A stretch of 64,000 nt of DNA, taken from Ardenticatena maritima. Its GTDB lineage: Bacteria > Chloroflexota > Anaerolineae > Ardenticatenales > Ardenticatenaceae. Both the position numbers and the translations under genes were made by a program. The stretch's first letter is position 1; every line of letters starts with the position of its first letter. Of this stretch, positions 36,701 through 45,145 are shown piece by piece. The notes under the pieces are model-generated. The model was not told the origin of the DNA. It ran no database searches and was given only the letters and a program-made list of their open reading frames with translations. The DNA is taken from positions 186,001-250,000 of the forward strand of contig NZ_LGKN01000003.1 in the NCBI RefSeq assembly GCF_001306175.1, written 5' to 3'.

Positions 36701-39521
36701 TCGCGCACAAGGGTTCGACGGTGCTTACTTGGCTGTGTTGCCGAAGCCCGTACGTGTGGATGTTGAAGAGGCTTTGGCGCATGAATACACCGTGGTGCCG
36801 CGCACGTGGGTGGAAGGGTTGCCTGACACACCATTCCGATTCCGCTGGCGAAAACAGGCACGCGCCTTTTTGAAAGAAACATTTACCAACCGCGAATATG
36901 TTGGTATTGAACATGAGGAAGCGCATCGCCGTGTCAAGGCTCTGATTCGTGCTGAAGGCGTGACATTGCCTGAATTTCAAACAATGCTATTCCGTCCCCT
37001 GATGACGCGTGACCAGATGACAGGGGTGCTTCTCCTTGTGGCGCGTGATTCACTGGAGATTGACCGCGAGACAGAACGTTTCTTCCTCTCATTGACCGAA
37101 CAAACAAGCATCTCGCTTGAAACGGTCATGCTCTTTGAGCAGACGCGCCGTTCGTTGGAGCGCACCGAAGCCTTGTATGAAGCCGGGCGGCTCCTCACAC
37201 AAGCCGATGAGCATAGCGACCTGGCGGCTGCGGCTTTGCCGCTGGCACGCTATTTTGGCCACCAGTGGGTGAGCATGCCTTTGTTGGTGGAAGAAACGGG
37301 TGAGGACGCCCTGGTTAATTATGTGGCTGATGTGCGGCATGGCGACGTCGAACGCCGCCTCATGTCAAAAGCATTTTTCGATATGGCTCGCACGCTCTTT
37401 GAGGAAAATCAACCCTACATTGCTTTTGATGATGTTGAAAATGCACCATTGCCTGAACAATTGCGTAAATTGTTGCAAGAAAACGACATACGCGCGCTGT
37501 TGTCTGTGCCATTGCGTGTACGTGGACAGGTGCAAGGCTTCCTGGTTTTTAGCTCTGTAGAACCACACGCCTTTACAGAAGAAGAACTTGAAGTAGCAAG
37601 GGCGTTTGCGGGGCAAACGGCCTTGGCGCTGGAAAGCTTGCAACTGATTGAGCGTATCGAAAACGAATTGCGCGAAACACAAGCGTTGTACCGCGTTTCG
37701 CGTGGTTTGTTGCAAGCCGAAAGGCCGCGAGATATGGCGCGCTTGCTTTTTGAAAGTGCCAAGGAATCAGGATTGTTTACGCCTGATGTGCCCGCTTTCA
37801 TTGCTGTGGATGAACTGCATGTTGACCCACATGGTCGCGTCACGTCGTTGCGGGTGATTGGTTTGGCCTCATCGGTGCCTTCAGCAGAAGATCGCTTTGA
37901 GGGACGCGTCTTTGACGTGCGAGAAATGCCCGCCATGGGCACCCTGGACCCCAATGCCGATACCCCGTTGGTTTTTGAAGATATCGAGACAGCAGACGCG
38001 TTGACCGCCGCCGACCGGGAAGCGGCGCGTGCGCTCAACTTCCGCAGCACTGTGCTGGTCCCGTTCCGCATTGGTACTGATGGCTACGGGTTGATACAGA
38101 TGGGACAAGCGCGTCCGCGTGCATATACCCCCTCGGAAATCCAGCGTCTCCAGACATTGGCGGGGCAAATCGGTGTTGTGCTGGAAAACCGCCGTCTGTT
38201 CGAGCGAACGCAACAGGCGTTGCAAGAAACGCGCACCTTGTACGACACAATTCAGAACCTGTTGATGGCGACAACGATCGAGGATATTCAGCAACGCCTC
38301 TACGAGACATTGGCGGAGCGTGTGCACCCCTTGCGTGTGGGCTTGTGGCTCTTTGACCGCCCGCATAGCGTAGATGAGCATCCTGAAGGCTTGCGGTTGG
38401 TTTCGTCGGGGGGCGAAGAAGCAATCAACATGCCGATTGGTTCATATTTGCCCGCGGATCGTTTCCCCACGATCAAACGTTTGCGTGCGTCGGAACCGTT
38501 CTTCATCACCGATGCTGAAGCCGAATTGGAAGACGACCCCGCGTTGCGAGAAGTGATTACTCGCACGGGGGCGCGTGCCTTGGCCGTCTATCCGCTGACA
38601 CGCGGCAACACCTGGTTTGGTGTAGCTATTATCACGTGGGCGCATCCGCGAAAGGTGTCGGAAGATGAAGACCGCCTGCTTGCGGCAATCTTCTCGCAAA
38701 CAGCCATTGTGTTGCAGAACCGTCGTTTGCTAGAAACAGTGCAACAAACGCTCGAACGTACTCAGCGCTTGTATCGCGCGAGCCGCCGCATGAGTGCCGC
38801 ATCGACCATACAAGAAATTGCTGATGCCTTCCTGGAAGCATTGGAAGATCGGTGGGAAAGTGTTGGTTTGCTGCTCTTCCCGCAGCCTGTGAATGTGGGT
38901 GAAACACCTCCTGAGAAAGTTATCTTGCGGGCGGCGGCGCCACTTGAAAAGGCTGTTTTGCCGCCGGGAACAGTGCTCGAACGCCCGGTTATCCCCATGT
39001 ATGAGCATGTGATGAAAGAGCGCATTGTGATTGTTGAAGATGCAGCGACAGATGAACGCTTGACGGAACCAGCGCGCCAGATGTTGTTGGCGCAGAAAGC
39101 GCGCCGTTTGGCGCTCATCCAACTGGTGGTAGGCAACCGCTGGTTAGGGTGGGTGAGTTTGCGCGCCAACGACATCGCCCATGTTGATGCCCAACAACTC
39201 GACGCTTTGCTGACGCTGGCCGACCAGGCTGCGGTTGTGATTGAGAACTTGCGTCTTTTCCAATCGGCACAGCGCCGTGCGTGGCGCGAAGAAACCGTGG
39301 CGCGTATTGCCAGCAAAGTCTTCATGTTGAACAACCCGCGCGATGTGCTCGAAGTGGGCATGCAGGAGTTGCAACAGGCGCTGGGGGTGCGCCGTGTCGC
39401 GGCGTGGATTGAAACAGCCCATTTGCAAGAGCAAGAGGATGAGACGCAATCATTTGCGACTGGCGCTCTCAGGCGTCCAAAATTGGACGATGGGAATGGT
39501 CATAGCGATGAAAACATCTAA
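33708..39521 (+). CDS. Giant membrane sensor: 7TM-like region, HAMP and about seven and a half GAF domains, no kinase
   Basis: 1937 residues. The first 235 hold about seven hydrophobic helices (7TM-His-kinase-like). A further helix near 254-274, a helical extracellular region and a helix at 533-553 lead to HAMP (554-610). GAF-type domains follow in series from about 640 to the end; the last is incomplete. Each is joined by a similar coiled linker, such as LLRRVQETLRTTNELYTRSR, LFEQTRRSLERTEALYEAGR and LLETVQQTLERTQRLYRASR. There is no HisKA, HATPase, GGDEF, cyclase or phosphatase domain. It ends in a charged tail (KLDDGNGHSDENI). Its output must come through other proteins of the locus; that is an inference. 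Confidence 0.9.
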   Translation: MGTILSITLLTQLILILYGLRTKRVPWYWILILLVGLVGNGAYLLLYGLAPNTFAFRRAVWTAAFLLPLMTFIYAVGAFYYLYERKMVGRLVHLLPIFLLGLVRMAWEILDHAADVLATVTTPQDLVVVLDSFSISSDFWQTTGPFDPYIARFSGIGFAVVTLLLLVQAAWRWWRLQQRVSPEYNAVSYLIVVMTVSLFIVVPTRIWLDSMIVGQLTVLLLTLALGFMFIIQSESVLDTFTRFLGRYSIGLKLEAGFGLALMLAGVLVAISVATIGSNNFTVENVTTVQHEILEATTQLMLDFRATRIYERNIVANASGPTTQAVDVQMVNDWQQAMARVQADVEHLKELPLTERQQNTVRLIEAAVERYRNDIGAMLGAIMTRGDEQSGEMGRWYQSQLVLQETVAANETVYTTLAPLLAELRQAQLAYMISGRGVRVYEANQTYTAIDKALDEVLRPQLSFDEWRAIDRALENERAAFQGVVRYQTEMQLSRNSMQGNALVIENWTRELSSQANQQFEASVISLLEQQARGTLTLLGVATLITLIVLFVSRTVSQQIIQEALQLADAAQRMASGELTARVNIVSRDELGLVGRTFNEMAARLQDLLETLDARVRRRTSQLETAALVSQESVALQGGQVDELLQRTVELIRERFGFYHAQVFLVDENNEWAVLRASTGEAGRQLLARGHKLQVGSRSVIGRVTADGVPVVARDTDKDSIHRKNELLPQTRAELAVPMKLGDRIIGALDVQSVKPDAFGEDDVVALQILANQIATAVNNARLLRRVQETLRTTNELYTRSRLIAEATEEKEVLQQLDEALQATAVETLRLREGFLATVDSFTEGTVRIECMCVLPTEEKQAFCGQVVPLFQRNAHAFMELLAQDEAVLLDQDTRDVLSEEVRRIVKDMPYVAILPLVVERTVFAVAVLAGNWSEMLSIEQLTPYLTLFDQAGTVIENIRLLRRTAEALESTNRLYQTVSRFAQAESVETIADVLADTARAQGFDGAYLAVLPKPVRVDVEEALAHEYTVVPRTWVEGLPDTPFRFRWRKQARAFLKETFTNREYVGIEHEEAHRRVKALIRAEGVTLPEFQTMLFRPLMTRDQMTGVLLLVARDSLEIDRETERFFLSLTEQTSISLETVMLFEQTRRSLERTEALYEAGRLLTQADEHSDLAAAALPLARYFGHQWVSMPLLVEETGEDALVNYVADVRHGDVERRLMSKAFFDMARTLFEENQPYIAFDDVENAPLPEQLRKLLQENDIRALLSVPLRVRGQVQGFLVFSSVEPHAFTEEELEVARAFAGQTALALESLQLIERIENELRETQALYRVSRGLLQAERPRDMARLLFESAKESGLFTPDVPAFIAVDELHVDPHGRVTSLRVIGLASSVPSAEDRFEGRVFDVREMPAMGTLDPNADTPLVFEDIETADALTAADREAARALNFRSTVLVPFRIGTDGYGLIQMGQARPRAYTPSEIQRLQTLAGQIGVVLENRRLFERTQQALQETRTLYDTIQNLLMATTIEDIQQRLYETLAERVHPLRVGLWLFDRPHSVDEHPEGLRLVSSGGEEAINMPIGSYLPADRFPTIKRLRASEPFFITDAEAELEDDPALREVITRTGARALAVYPLTRGNTWFGVAIITWAHPRKVSEDEDRLLAAIFSQTAIVLQNRRLLETVQQTLERTQRLYRASRRMSAASTIQEIADAFLEALEDRWESVGLLLFPQPVNVGETPPEKVILRAAAPLEKAVLPPGTVLERPVIPMYEHVMKERIVIVEDAATDERLTEPARQMLLAQKARRLALIQLVVGNRWLGWVSLRANDIAHVDAQQLDALLTLADQAAVVIENLRLFQSAQRRAWREETVARIASKVFMLNNPRDVLEVGMQELQQALGVRRVAAWIETAHLQEQEDETQSFATGALRRPKLDDGNGHSDENI

Positions 39522-39637
39522 TTGCCCTTTTTTCAAAGAAAGGGTATTCATAAACGGTGCGTGTTGGGCAACGATGTTGCCATTGGCGTATTGGTTGGTG
39601 CCAGTATCAACCCCTAAACCGACAGGAGGATGAAAGG

Positions 39638-40465
39638 GTGACTGAAGGTTTCTCGAACTTGCCGGATATTGACACGACACGACCGAGCGCCGCGCGGATG
39701 TACGACTATTACCTGGGCGGCTTCCACAACTTTGAAGTGGACCGCCAGGCGGCGGATCAGCTTCTCAAAATTTACCCACAGGTACGTGATTCCGCAGTTG
39801 CCAATCGCGCTTTTATGCGGCGGGCTGTGCGTTTCATGGTGTCGCAAGGGATTGACCAGTTTTTGGATTTGGGGTCGGGGATTCCGACGGCGGGCAACGT
39901 GCACGAGATTGCGCAGGCGGTAAACCCCGACGCGCGGGTGGTGTACGTGGATATAGACCCGGTGGCGGTGGCGCATGGGCGCGTAATTCTGGAAGGCAAT
40001 GAAAACGCCACAGTGATTCAAGCCGATGCGCGCGATATTGAGCAAATCATCAACCATCCCGATGTGCAACGCTTGATTGATTTTTCCAAGCCGACGGGTT
40101 TTTTGGCGGTGGGCTTTTTCTACTTCGTTGATGATGAAGGGGTGAAGAAAATTCTGGAGACGTTCCGCTCTCTGGCGGTGTCAGGGAGTTATTTGGCATT
40201 GACGCATTTGTCGGATGATGATGAAGTTGTCACCAATGACCACATTCGTGCAGCCATTGAGAAAGGGAAGGAGATTTACGCTCGTTCTCCCAATCCTTTA
40301 TATTGGCGCAAAAAATGCGAAATTGAAGCGATGTTTGAAGGGTGGGAACTGGTAGAGCCGGGGTTGGTGTTTGTTCCGCTTTGGCGGCCGGAAGGTGATG
40401 ACGACCCCGGATTGGACGACCCGGCTGCTTTGGCAATGTATGGTGGCGTTGGTATCAAGCCTTGA
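39638..40465 (+). CDS. SAM-dependent methyltransferase (DUF574/Methyltransf_19), tandem copy 1
   Basis: 275 residues of the DUF574 family. The N-terminal signature SAARMYDYYLGGFHNFEVDR and QVRDSAVANRAFMRRAVRFM lead to motif I FLDLGSGIPTAGNVHEIAQ, the acidic VVYVDIDPVAVAHG and VIQADARD, all parts of a Rossmann SAM site. Most known members are of unknown substrate. The start is a GTG eight bases after AGGAGG; an upstream frame is less likely. It is followed by two close copies. Placed between the giant GAF protein and a histidine kinase, it may modify a component of this signalling locus or a small signal; no direct evidence says which. Confidence 0.9.
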   Translation: MTEGFSNLPDIDTTRPSAARMYDYYLGGFHNFEVDRQAADQLLKIYPQVRDSAVANRAFMRRAVRFMVSQGIDQFLDLGSGIPTAGNVHEIAQAVNPDARVVYVDIDPVAVAHGRVILEGNENATVIQADARDIEQIINHPDVQRLIDFSKPTGFLAVGFFYFVDDEGVKKILETFRSLAVSGSYLALTHLSDDDEVVTNDHIRAAIEKGKEIYARSPNPLYWRKKCEIEAMFEGWELVEPGLVFVPLWRPEGDDDPGLDDPAALAMYGGVGIKP

Positions 40466-40485
40466 ACAAATGGGAGTATGCGAGG

Positions 40486-41307
40486 ATGACAGAATCGAAC
40501 TTGCCGGATATTGACACGACACGACCGAGCGCCGCGCGGATGTACGACTATTACCTGGGCGGTTTCCACAACTTTGAAGTGGACCGCCAGGCGGCGGATC
40601 AGCTTCTCAAAATTTACCCACAGGTACGTGATTCCGCAGTTGCCAATCGCGCTTTTATGCGGCGGGCTGTGCGTTTCATGGTGTCGCAAGGGATTGACCA
40701 GTTTTTGGATTTGGGGTCGGGGATTCCGACGGCGGGCAACGTGCACGAGATTGCGCAGGCGGTAAACCCCGACGCGCGGGTGGTGTACGTGGATATAGAC
40801 CCGGTGGCGGTGGCGCATGGGCGCGCAATTCTGGAAGGCAATGAAAACGCCACAGTGATTCAAGCCGACGCGCGCGATATTGAACAAATCATCAACCATC
40901 CCGATGTGCAACGCTTGATTGATTTTTCCAAGCCGACGGGTTTTTTGGCGGTGGGCTTTTTCTACTTCGTTGATGATGAAGGAGTGAAGAAAATTCTGGA
41001 GACGTTCCGCTCTCTGGCGGTGTCAGGGAGTTATTTGGCAATAACTCATGGATCAGATGACGATGAAATTATCACCAATGATCGCAATCGTCAGGCCTTG
41101 GATGTTGCGAAGAAAATTTACGCCCGTTCCCCTAACCCTTTATATTTGCGCAAAAAGCACGAAATTGAAGCGATGTTTGAGGGGTGGAAACTGGTAGAGC
41201 CGGGGTTGGTGTTTGTTCCGCTTTGGCGACCGGAAGGTGAGGATGACCCCGGATTGGACGACCCGGCTGCTTTGGGAATGTATGGTGGCGTTGGTATCAA
41301 GCCTTGA
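40486..41307 (+). CDS. SAM-dependent methyltransferase (DUF574/Methyltransf_19), tandem copy 2
   Basis: 273 residues, nearly identical to copy 1 up to SLAVSGSYLA. Then comes a variable block, ITHGSDDDEIITNDRNRQAL, where copy 1 has LTHLSDDDEVVTNDHIRAAI. The tail again matches copy 1. The SAM site is unchanged. The ATG follows GGGAG; a TTG 24 bases upstream overlaps the previous stop and is rejected because the ATG has better spacing. The intact SAM site and unbroken frame argue that it is functional. Confidence 0.9.
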   Translation: MTESNLPDIDTTRPSAARMYDYYLGGFHNFEVDRQAADQLLKIYPQVRDSAVANRAFMRRAVRFMVSQGIDQFLDLGSGIPTAGNVHEIAQAVNPDARVVYVDIDPVAVAHGRAILEGNENATVIQADARDIEQIINHPDVQRLIDFSKPTGFLAVGFFYFVDDEGVKKILETFRSLAVSGSYLAITHGSDDDEIITNDRNRQALDVAKKIYARSPNPLYLRKKHEIEAMFEGWKLVEPGLVFVPLWRPEGEDDPGLDDPAALGMYGGVGIKP

Positions 41308-41327
41308 ACAAATGGGAGTATGCGAGG

Positions 41328-42143
41328 ATGACAGAATCGAACTTGCCGGATATTGACACGACACGACCGAGCGCCGCGCGGATGTACGACTATTACCTGG
41401 GCGGTTTCCACAACTTTGAAGTGGACCGCCAGGCGGCCGAATCTGTCTTGAAGGTGTACCCGCAAGTGCGTGATGCGGCGGTTGCCAATCGTGCTTTTAT
41501 GCGGCGGGCTGTGCGTTTCATGGTGTCGCAAGGGATTGACCAGTTTTTGGACTTGGGGTCGGGGATTCCGACGGCGGGCAACGTGCACGAGATTGCGCAG
41601 GCCATAAACCCCGACGCGCGGGTGGTGTACGTGGATATTGACCCGGTGGCGGTGGCGCATGGGCAAGCAATTCTGGAAGACAATGAAAACGCCACAGTGA
41701 TTCAAGCCGACGCGCGCAATGTGGAAAGCATCATCAATCACCCCGATGCGCAACGCTTGTTGGATTTCACAAAACCGATAGGCATTCTGGCTATCGCCTT
41801 TTTGCATTTTATTGAAGATGAAGGTGTGCAAAAGATTCTGAGTGCCATGCACAGTCTGGCTGTCTCGGGGAGTTATCTCGCCATTACACATTCGTCTGAT
41901 GGGGAAGAATTTGGTCCCGAAGCACAGCGCGTTATTCGGATGGTGCAGGAAATTTACGCTAAATCACAAAATCCGCTCTTTTTCCGAAAATTATCAGCAA
42001 TTGAAGCTATGTTCAACGGGTGGCGTTTGGTTGAGCCTGGCTTGGTTACACTGCCTTTGTGGCGACCGGATGATGAAGAGTCGCTCGAAGAAGAAGTTCA
42101 ACGAGCATCTGGATGGTATGGTGGCGTTGCCGTCAAGCCATAA
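41328..42143 (+). CDS. SAM-dependent methyltransferase (DUF574/Methyltransf_19), tandem copy 3
   Basis: 271 residues. It shares the start of copy 2 exactly, then departs at the ninth conserved block (ESVLKVYPQVRDAA for QLLKIYPQVRDSA). It keeps motif I FLDLGSGIPTAGNVHEIAQ and VVYVDIDPVAVAHG. The C-terminal third is the most divergent: LDFTKPIGILAIAFLHFIED and HSSDGEEFGPEAQRVIRMVQ. It ends WYGGVAVKP like the others. The pattern suggests an older copy partly overwritten by gene conversion. Ribosome site as in copy 2. Confidence 0.9.
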   Translation: MTESNLPDIDTTRPSAARMYDYYLGGFHNFEVDRQAAESVLKVYPQVRDAAVANRAFMRRAVRFMVSQGIDQFLDLGSGIPTAGNVHEIAQAINPDARVVYVDIDPVAVAHGQAILEDNENATVIQADARNVESIINHPDAQRLLDFTKPIGILAIAFLHFIEDEGVQKILSAMHSLAVSGSYLAITHSSDGEEFGPEAQRVIRMVQEIYAKSQNPLFFRKLSAIEAMFNGWRLVEPGLVTLPLWRPDDEESLEEEVQRASGWYGGVAVKP

Positions 42144-42217
42144 TGAAGCTGTAGGATGGTATGGATGGAAACATCCTTCAACGCAGAAGAGAATCTCGGT
42201 GTGAGAGGTAGTTGCGT

Positions 42218-45121
42218 ATGGCAGATATGACCCAAATCCAATCCAAACTCGAGACGCGGAAGGCGGCGCTTGTCAAAGAGATTCGCAAGTATCTGCGGCG
42301 TAGTGCCTATATACCGCTGTCTCTTGATGAAATTACAGCGCGTGTGGAGAAACTTGCACAATTGTTCATAGAAACATTGTGTAGTGAACCGTTTGAGCCA
42401 CGCGCCATGCGCGCCGCCGGTGCTATTCTGGTGGAGCTGCGCTGCATTCACGCCGAGATTCTCCCCGGATTGTTGGCCATTTTTGAGACATTTCTGAAAG
42501 AAAGCCTGGATGAAGAGGAACGTGTTGCATGCGCCAGGCGGTTGACGCGCCTTGTGGCCGAATTGACGATTGGCTACACCAATGTTGCCCAAAGGGCTGT
42601 GTTGGAGCAGCAAGACCGCATTCGCGCTTCGTTGCAAAAAGCCATTGCAGAGCAACAAGAGCAATTGCGCGTGTTGAATGACCTCATGACACGCGTGGCG
42701 CTGTTTGGGCAGTTGATTTTGGAATCACATCAGCTGCAAGAAGTATTCCAGGCAACGGTTGAAAATTTGGTTTCGCTGTTTGACGCACAGGCCGCGGCTA
42801 TCTGGTTTGGTGCTGGGGATGTATTGAGAAGGGTGGCGACCGTAGGCGATATTCCCGAAACCGTTGGCGCTGAACGCATTCAGCGTGCCGACGCCCAAAC
42901 AATGCTGGCAGCAAAGGCGTGGCAACAGGGGCAAATGCAGATCGAATATACGCTAGAAGGCGCCCATGTGGCGGTTCCATTTGCAGGCCAGGGGCAGGAA
43001 GCGGGTATCTTTTATGTACAATTGCCGCCTTCTGTGATGATCAGCCAGCAACACAAATCTGTTTTTAGAACGCTGGCACAGATCATCACACGCGCTGTGC
43101 AGATGACTGAGGCGTATGAGCAGACCGCTGAGCAGTTGCAAGAAGTTGAGCGTATTGTACAGCGCCAAACGATTGAAGGGTGGCGCTCGGCGGCATCTCT
43201 CATGCGCCAGCGATTGTTGCTCGACGGTACCGAGTTTCATGTGTTGGAGAAGCCGCCGGTGGGCACAGATTTACTCCGCCCTTATCATGTGATGGTTGAA
43301 CCGCAACGGATAACCGCGCCTCTGGATGTGCGTGGGACGCCCATTGGCGGGATTGTTCTGGAAAGCGAAGAGCCGCGTGAATGGGACGAGGACGAAGTGC
43401 GCCTTGTCGAGGAGGCGTCGAGAATTCTTACAAACGCGTTGGAAATGGCGCGTTTGTTCCAGGAACAGCAGCGACGTTCACTCCAATTGCAGGCGGCTGC
43501 CGAAGTGGGGCGTGCAGCGTCTTCACTCCTTGATCTGGATGAGTTGCTCAACCGCACAGTGGACCTAATCCGCGATGCATTCGGGTATTACCACGCCCAA
43601 GTCTTCCTGGTGGACGACGAAGGCTATGCGGCGTGGTTGAAAGCGAGTACCGGCGAGGCCGGGCGCAAGCTGTTGGCGCGAAAACACCACTTGCTCGTTG
43701 GGAGCAAAAGCGTCATTGGGCAGGTCACCAAGTACGGTGAGCCCGTCGTGGCGCGTGATACAGACCAGGACACAATCCACCGCAAGAACGAATTGCTCCC
43801 CGCGACGCGGGCTGAATGTGCGGTGCCTTTGCGGGTTGGGGGGCGTATTATCGGCGCGCTGGACGTGCAGAGCACCGAGCCTGACGTGTTCTCTCCCCAA
43901 GATATCGCCGTGCTGCAAACACTCGCCGACCAGTTGGCTATCGCCATCGAAAACGCGCGTGCATACGAACGCCAGCGTGAAACCGCCGAACGCTTGCGCG
44001 AACTGGACCAGTTGAAGTCGCAATTCCTGGCGAATATGAGCCACGAATTGCGTACACCGCTCAACTCCATCATCGGCTTCTCGCGCGTGATTTTGAAGGG
44101 GATTGACGGTCCTATCAATGATTTGCAGCGGAGAGACCTCGAAACAATCTACAACTCTGGTCAGCACTTGCTGAGCCTTATCAATGACATTCTCGATATT
44201 TCAAAAATTGAAGCTGGCAAGATGCGGCTTGACTTCGAGAAAGTGGATTTGTATCAAATCTTTGATAGTGTGCTCAGCACCGCACAGGGGCTGATCAAAG
44301 ACAAACCGGTTCAGTTGGTGTCCGAAATTCCCGAAGGCTTGCCGCAGATTATCGCTGATGCTACACGTGTCCGCCAGATTTTGCTGAACTTGCTCTCGAA
44401 TGCCGCCAAGTTCACCGAAAAAGGTGAAATTCGTGTGACGGCGACCCAAGCCGCCGATGAGATTATCATCAGCGTTTCTGACACGGGTCCCGGTATTCCC
44501 GAAGACCAGCTGGATAAGCTCTTTGAAGCGTTCTACCAGGTTGACGGTTCGATGACACGCAAAGTTGGCGGGACCGGTTTGGGCTTGGCGATTACACGCC
44601 ACTTTGTCGAAATGCACGGTGGGAAAATTTGGGTGCGGAGTACCGTTGGGAAAGGGTCGACGTTCTCGTTCTCGCTTCCTATTGGCGGCCCGGAACAAGC
44701 CGCTCAGAAGAAGGATGGAGAAGGGGCGTCTTTGCCGGGGAAAGGGTACACCGTTGTTGCTGTGGACAACGAACCCGGTATTTTGGAGTTGTATCGCAAG
44801 TACCTGGAGCCGGAAGGCTATAAGGTGGTTACGCTTACCGATGAACGCGAACTCTTGGCAGCCATTGAAGAACACCAGCCCCATCTCTTGCTTATGGAAG
44901 TCAGCCTGAAGCATGTGGCCGGCATGAGTTTGGTGCGGGCGTTGAAGCGCAATGTGCTCACGCGTGATATTCCCATGATTGTGTGCACACTCAATGGTGA
45001 TGAGAATGAATTATCACAAGCCGGCGTCGAAGCTGTTTTGCGGAAACCTATTGTTCGTGATGAATTGGTGAAAGCCGTCAATAATCTGGTACATATTCGC
45101 CAGAAGGTCTCACCATCGTAA
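42218..45121 (+). CDS. Cytoplasmic hybrid histidine kinase: GAF domains, HisKA-HATPase, degenerate receiver
   Basis: 967 residues and no membrane helix. An N-terminal helical domain (1-150), a GAF-like domain (about 165-300), a half-GAF-like stretch (320-410) and a clear GAF (425-585) lead to HisKA with NMSHELRTPLNSIIGFS (His609) and HATPase with NLLSNAAKF, SDTGPGIP and GTGLGLAI, all intact. The C-terminal receiver (about 844-960) has Glu894 (LLLMEVSLKHVAG) where the phospho-acceptor Asp should be, VDN for the acidic pair, but keeps LRKP. So the kinase looks active and its receiver cannot be phosphorylated normally. The ATG is set by GAGAGGT. It is the only complete kinase in the locus. Confidence 0.93.
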   Translation: MADMTQIQSKLETRKAALVKEIRKYLRRSAYIPLSLDEITARVEKLAQLFIETLCSEPFEPRAMRAAGAILVELRCIHAEILPGLLAIFETFLKESLDEEERVACARRLTRLVAELTIGYTNVAQRAVLEQQDRIRASLQKAIAEQQEQLRVLNDLMTRVALFGQLILESHQLQEVFQATVENLVSLFDAQAAAIWFGAGDVLRRVATVGDIPETVGAERIQRADAQTMLAAKAWQQGQMQIEYTLEGAHVAVPFAGQGQEAGIFYVQLPPSVMISQQHKSVFRTLAQIITRAVQMTEAYEQTAEQLQEVERIVQRQTIEGWRSAASLMRQRLLLDGTEFHVLEKPPVGTDLLRPYHVMVEPQRITAPLDVRGTPIGGIVLESEEPREWDEDEVRLVEEASRILTNALEMARLFQEQQRRSLQLQAAAEVGRAASSLLDLDELLNRTVDLIRDAFGYYHAQVFLVDDEGYAAWLKASTGEAGRKLLARKHHLLVGSKSVIGQVTKYGEPVVARDTDQDTIHRKNELLPATRAECAVPLRVGGRIIGALDVQSTEPDVFSPQDIAVLQTLADQLAIAIENARAYERQRETAERLRELDQLKSQFLANMSHELRTPLNSIIGFSRVILKGIDGPINDLQRRDLETIYNSGQHLLSLINDILDISKIEAGKMRLDFEKVDLYQIFDSVLSTAQGLIKDKPVQLVSEIPEGLPQIIADATRVRQILLNLLSNAAKFTEKGEIRVTATQAADEIIISVSDTGPGIPEDQLDKLFEAFYQVDGSMTRKVGGTGLGLAITRHFVEMHGGKIWVRSTVGKGSTFSFSLPIGGPEQAAQKKDGEGASLPGKGYTVVAVDNEPGILELYRKYLEPEGYKVVTLTDERELLAAIEEHQPHLLLMEVSLKHVAGMSLVRALKRNVLTRDIPMIVCTLNGDENELSQAGVEAVLRKPIVRDELVKAVNNLVHIRQKVSPS

Positions 45122-45145
45122 TACTCAAATACAGAAGAGGATGTC

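Larger units (their letters stand above)
39659..42143 (+). repeat. Tandem gene triplication, 842-bp period
   Basis: Three methyltransferase copies in direct repeat. Equivalent points (for example the TTGCCGGATATTGAC block) are exactly 842 bases apart both times. Copies 1 and 2 are almost identical for the first 530 bases, then differ in a block of about 100-150 bases, then match again to the stop. The spacer and first 120 bases of copies 2 and 3 are also identical; copy 3 then diverges most in its 3' half. Confidence 0.95.

Noticed and set aside
39659-42143. Assembly artefact producing three copies of one methyltransferase
   Set aside because: The copies differ in inner and 3' blocks with frames kept intact, which a simple misassembly would not produce.
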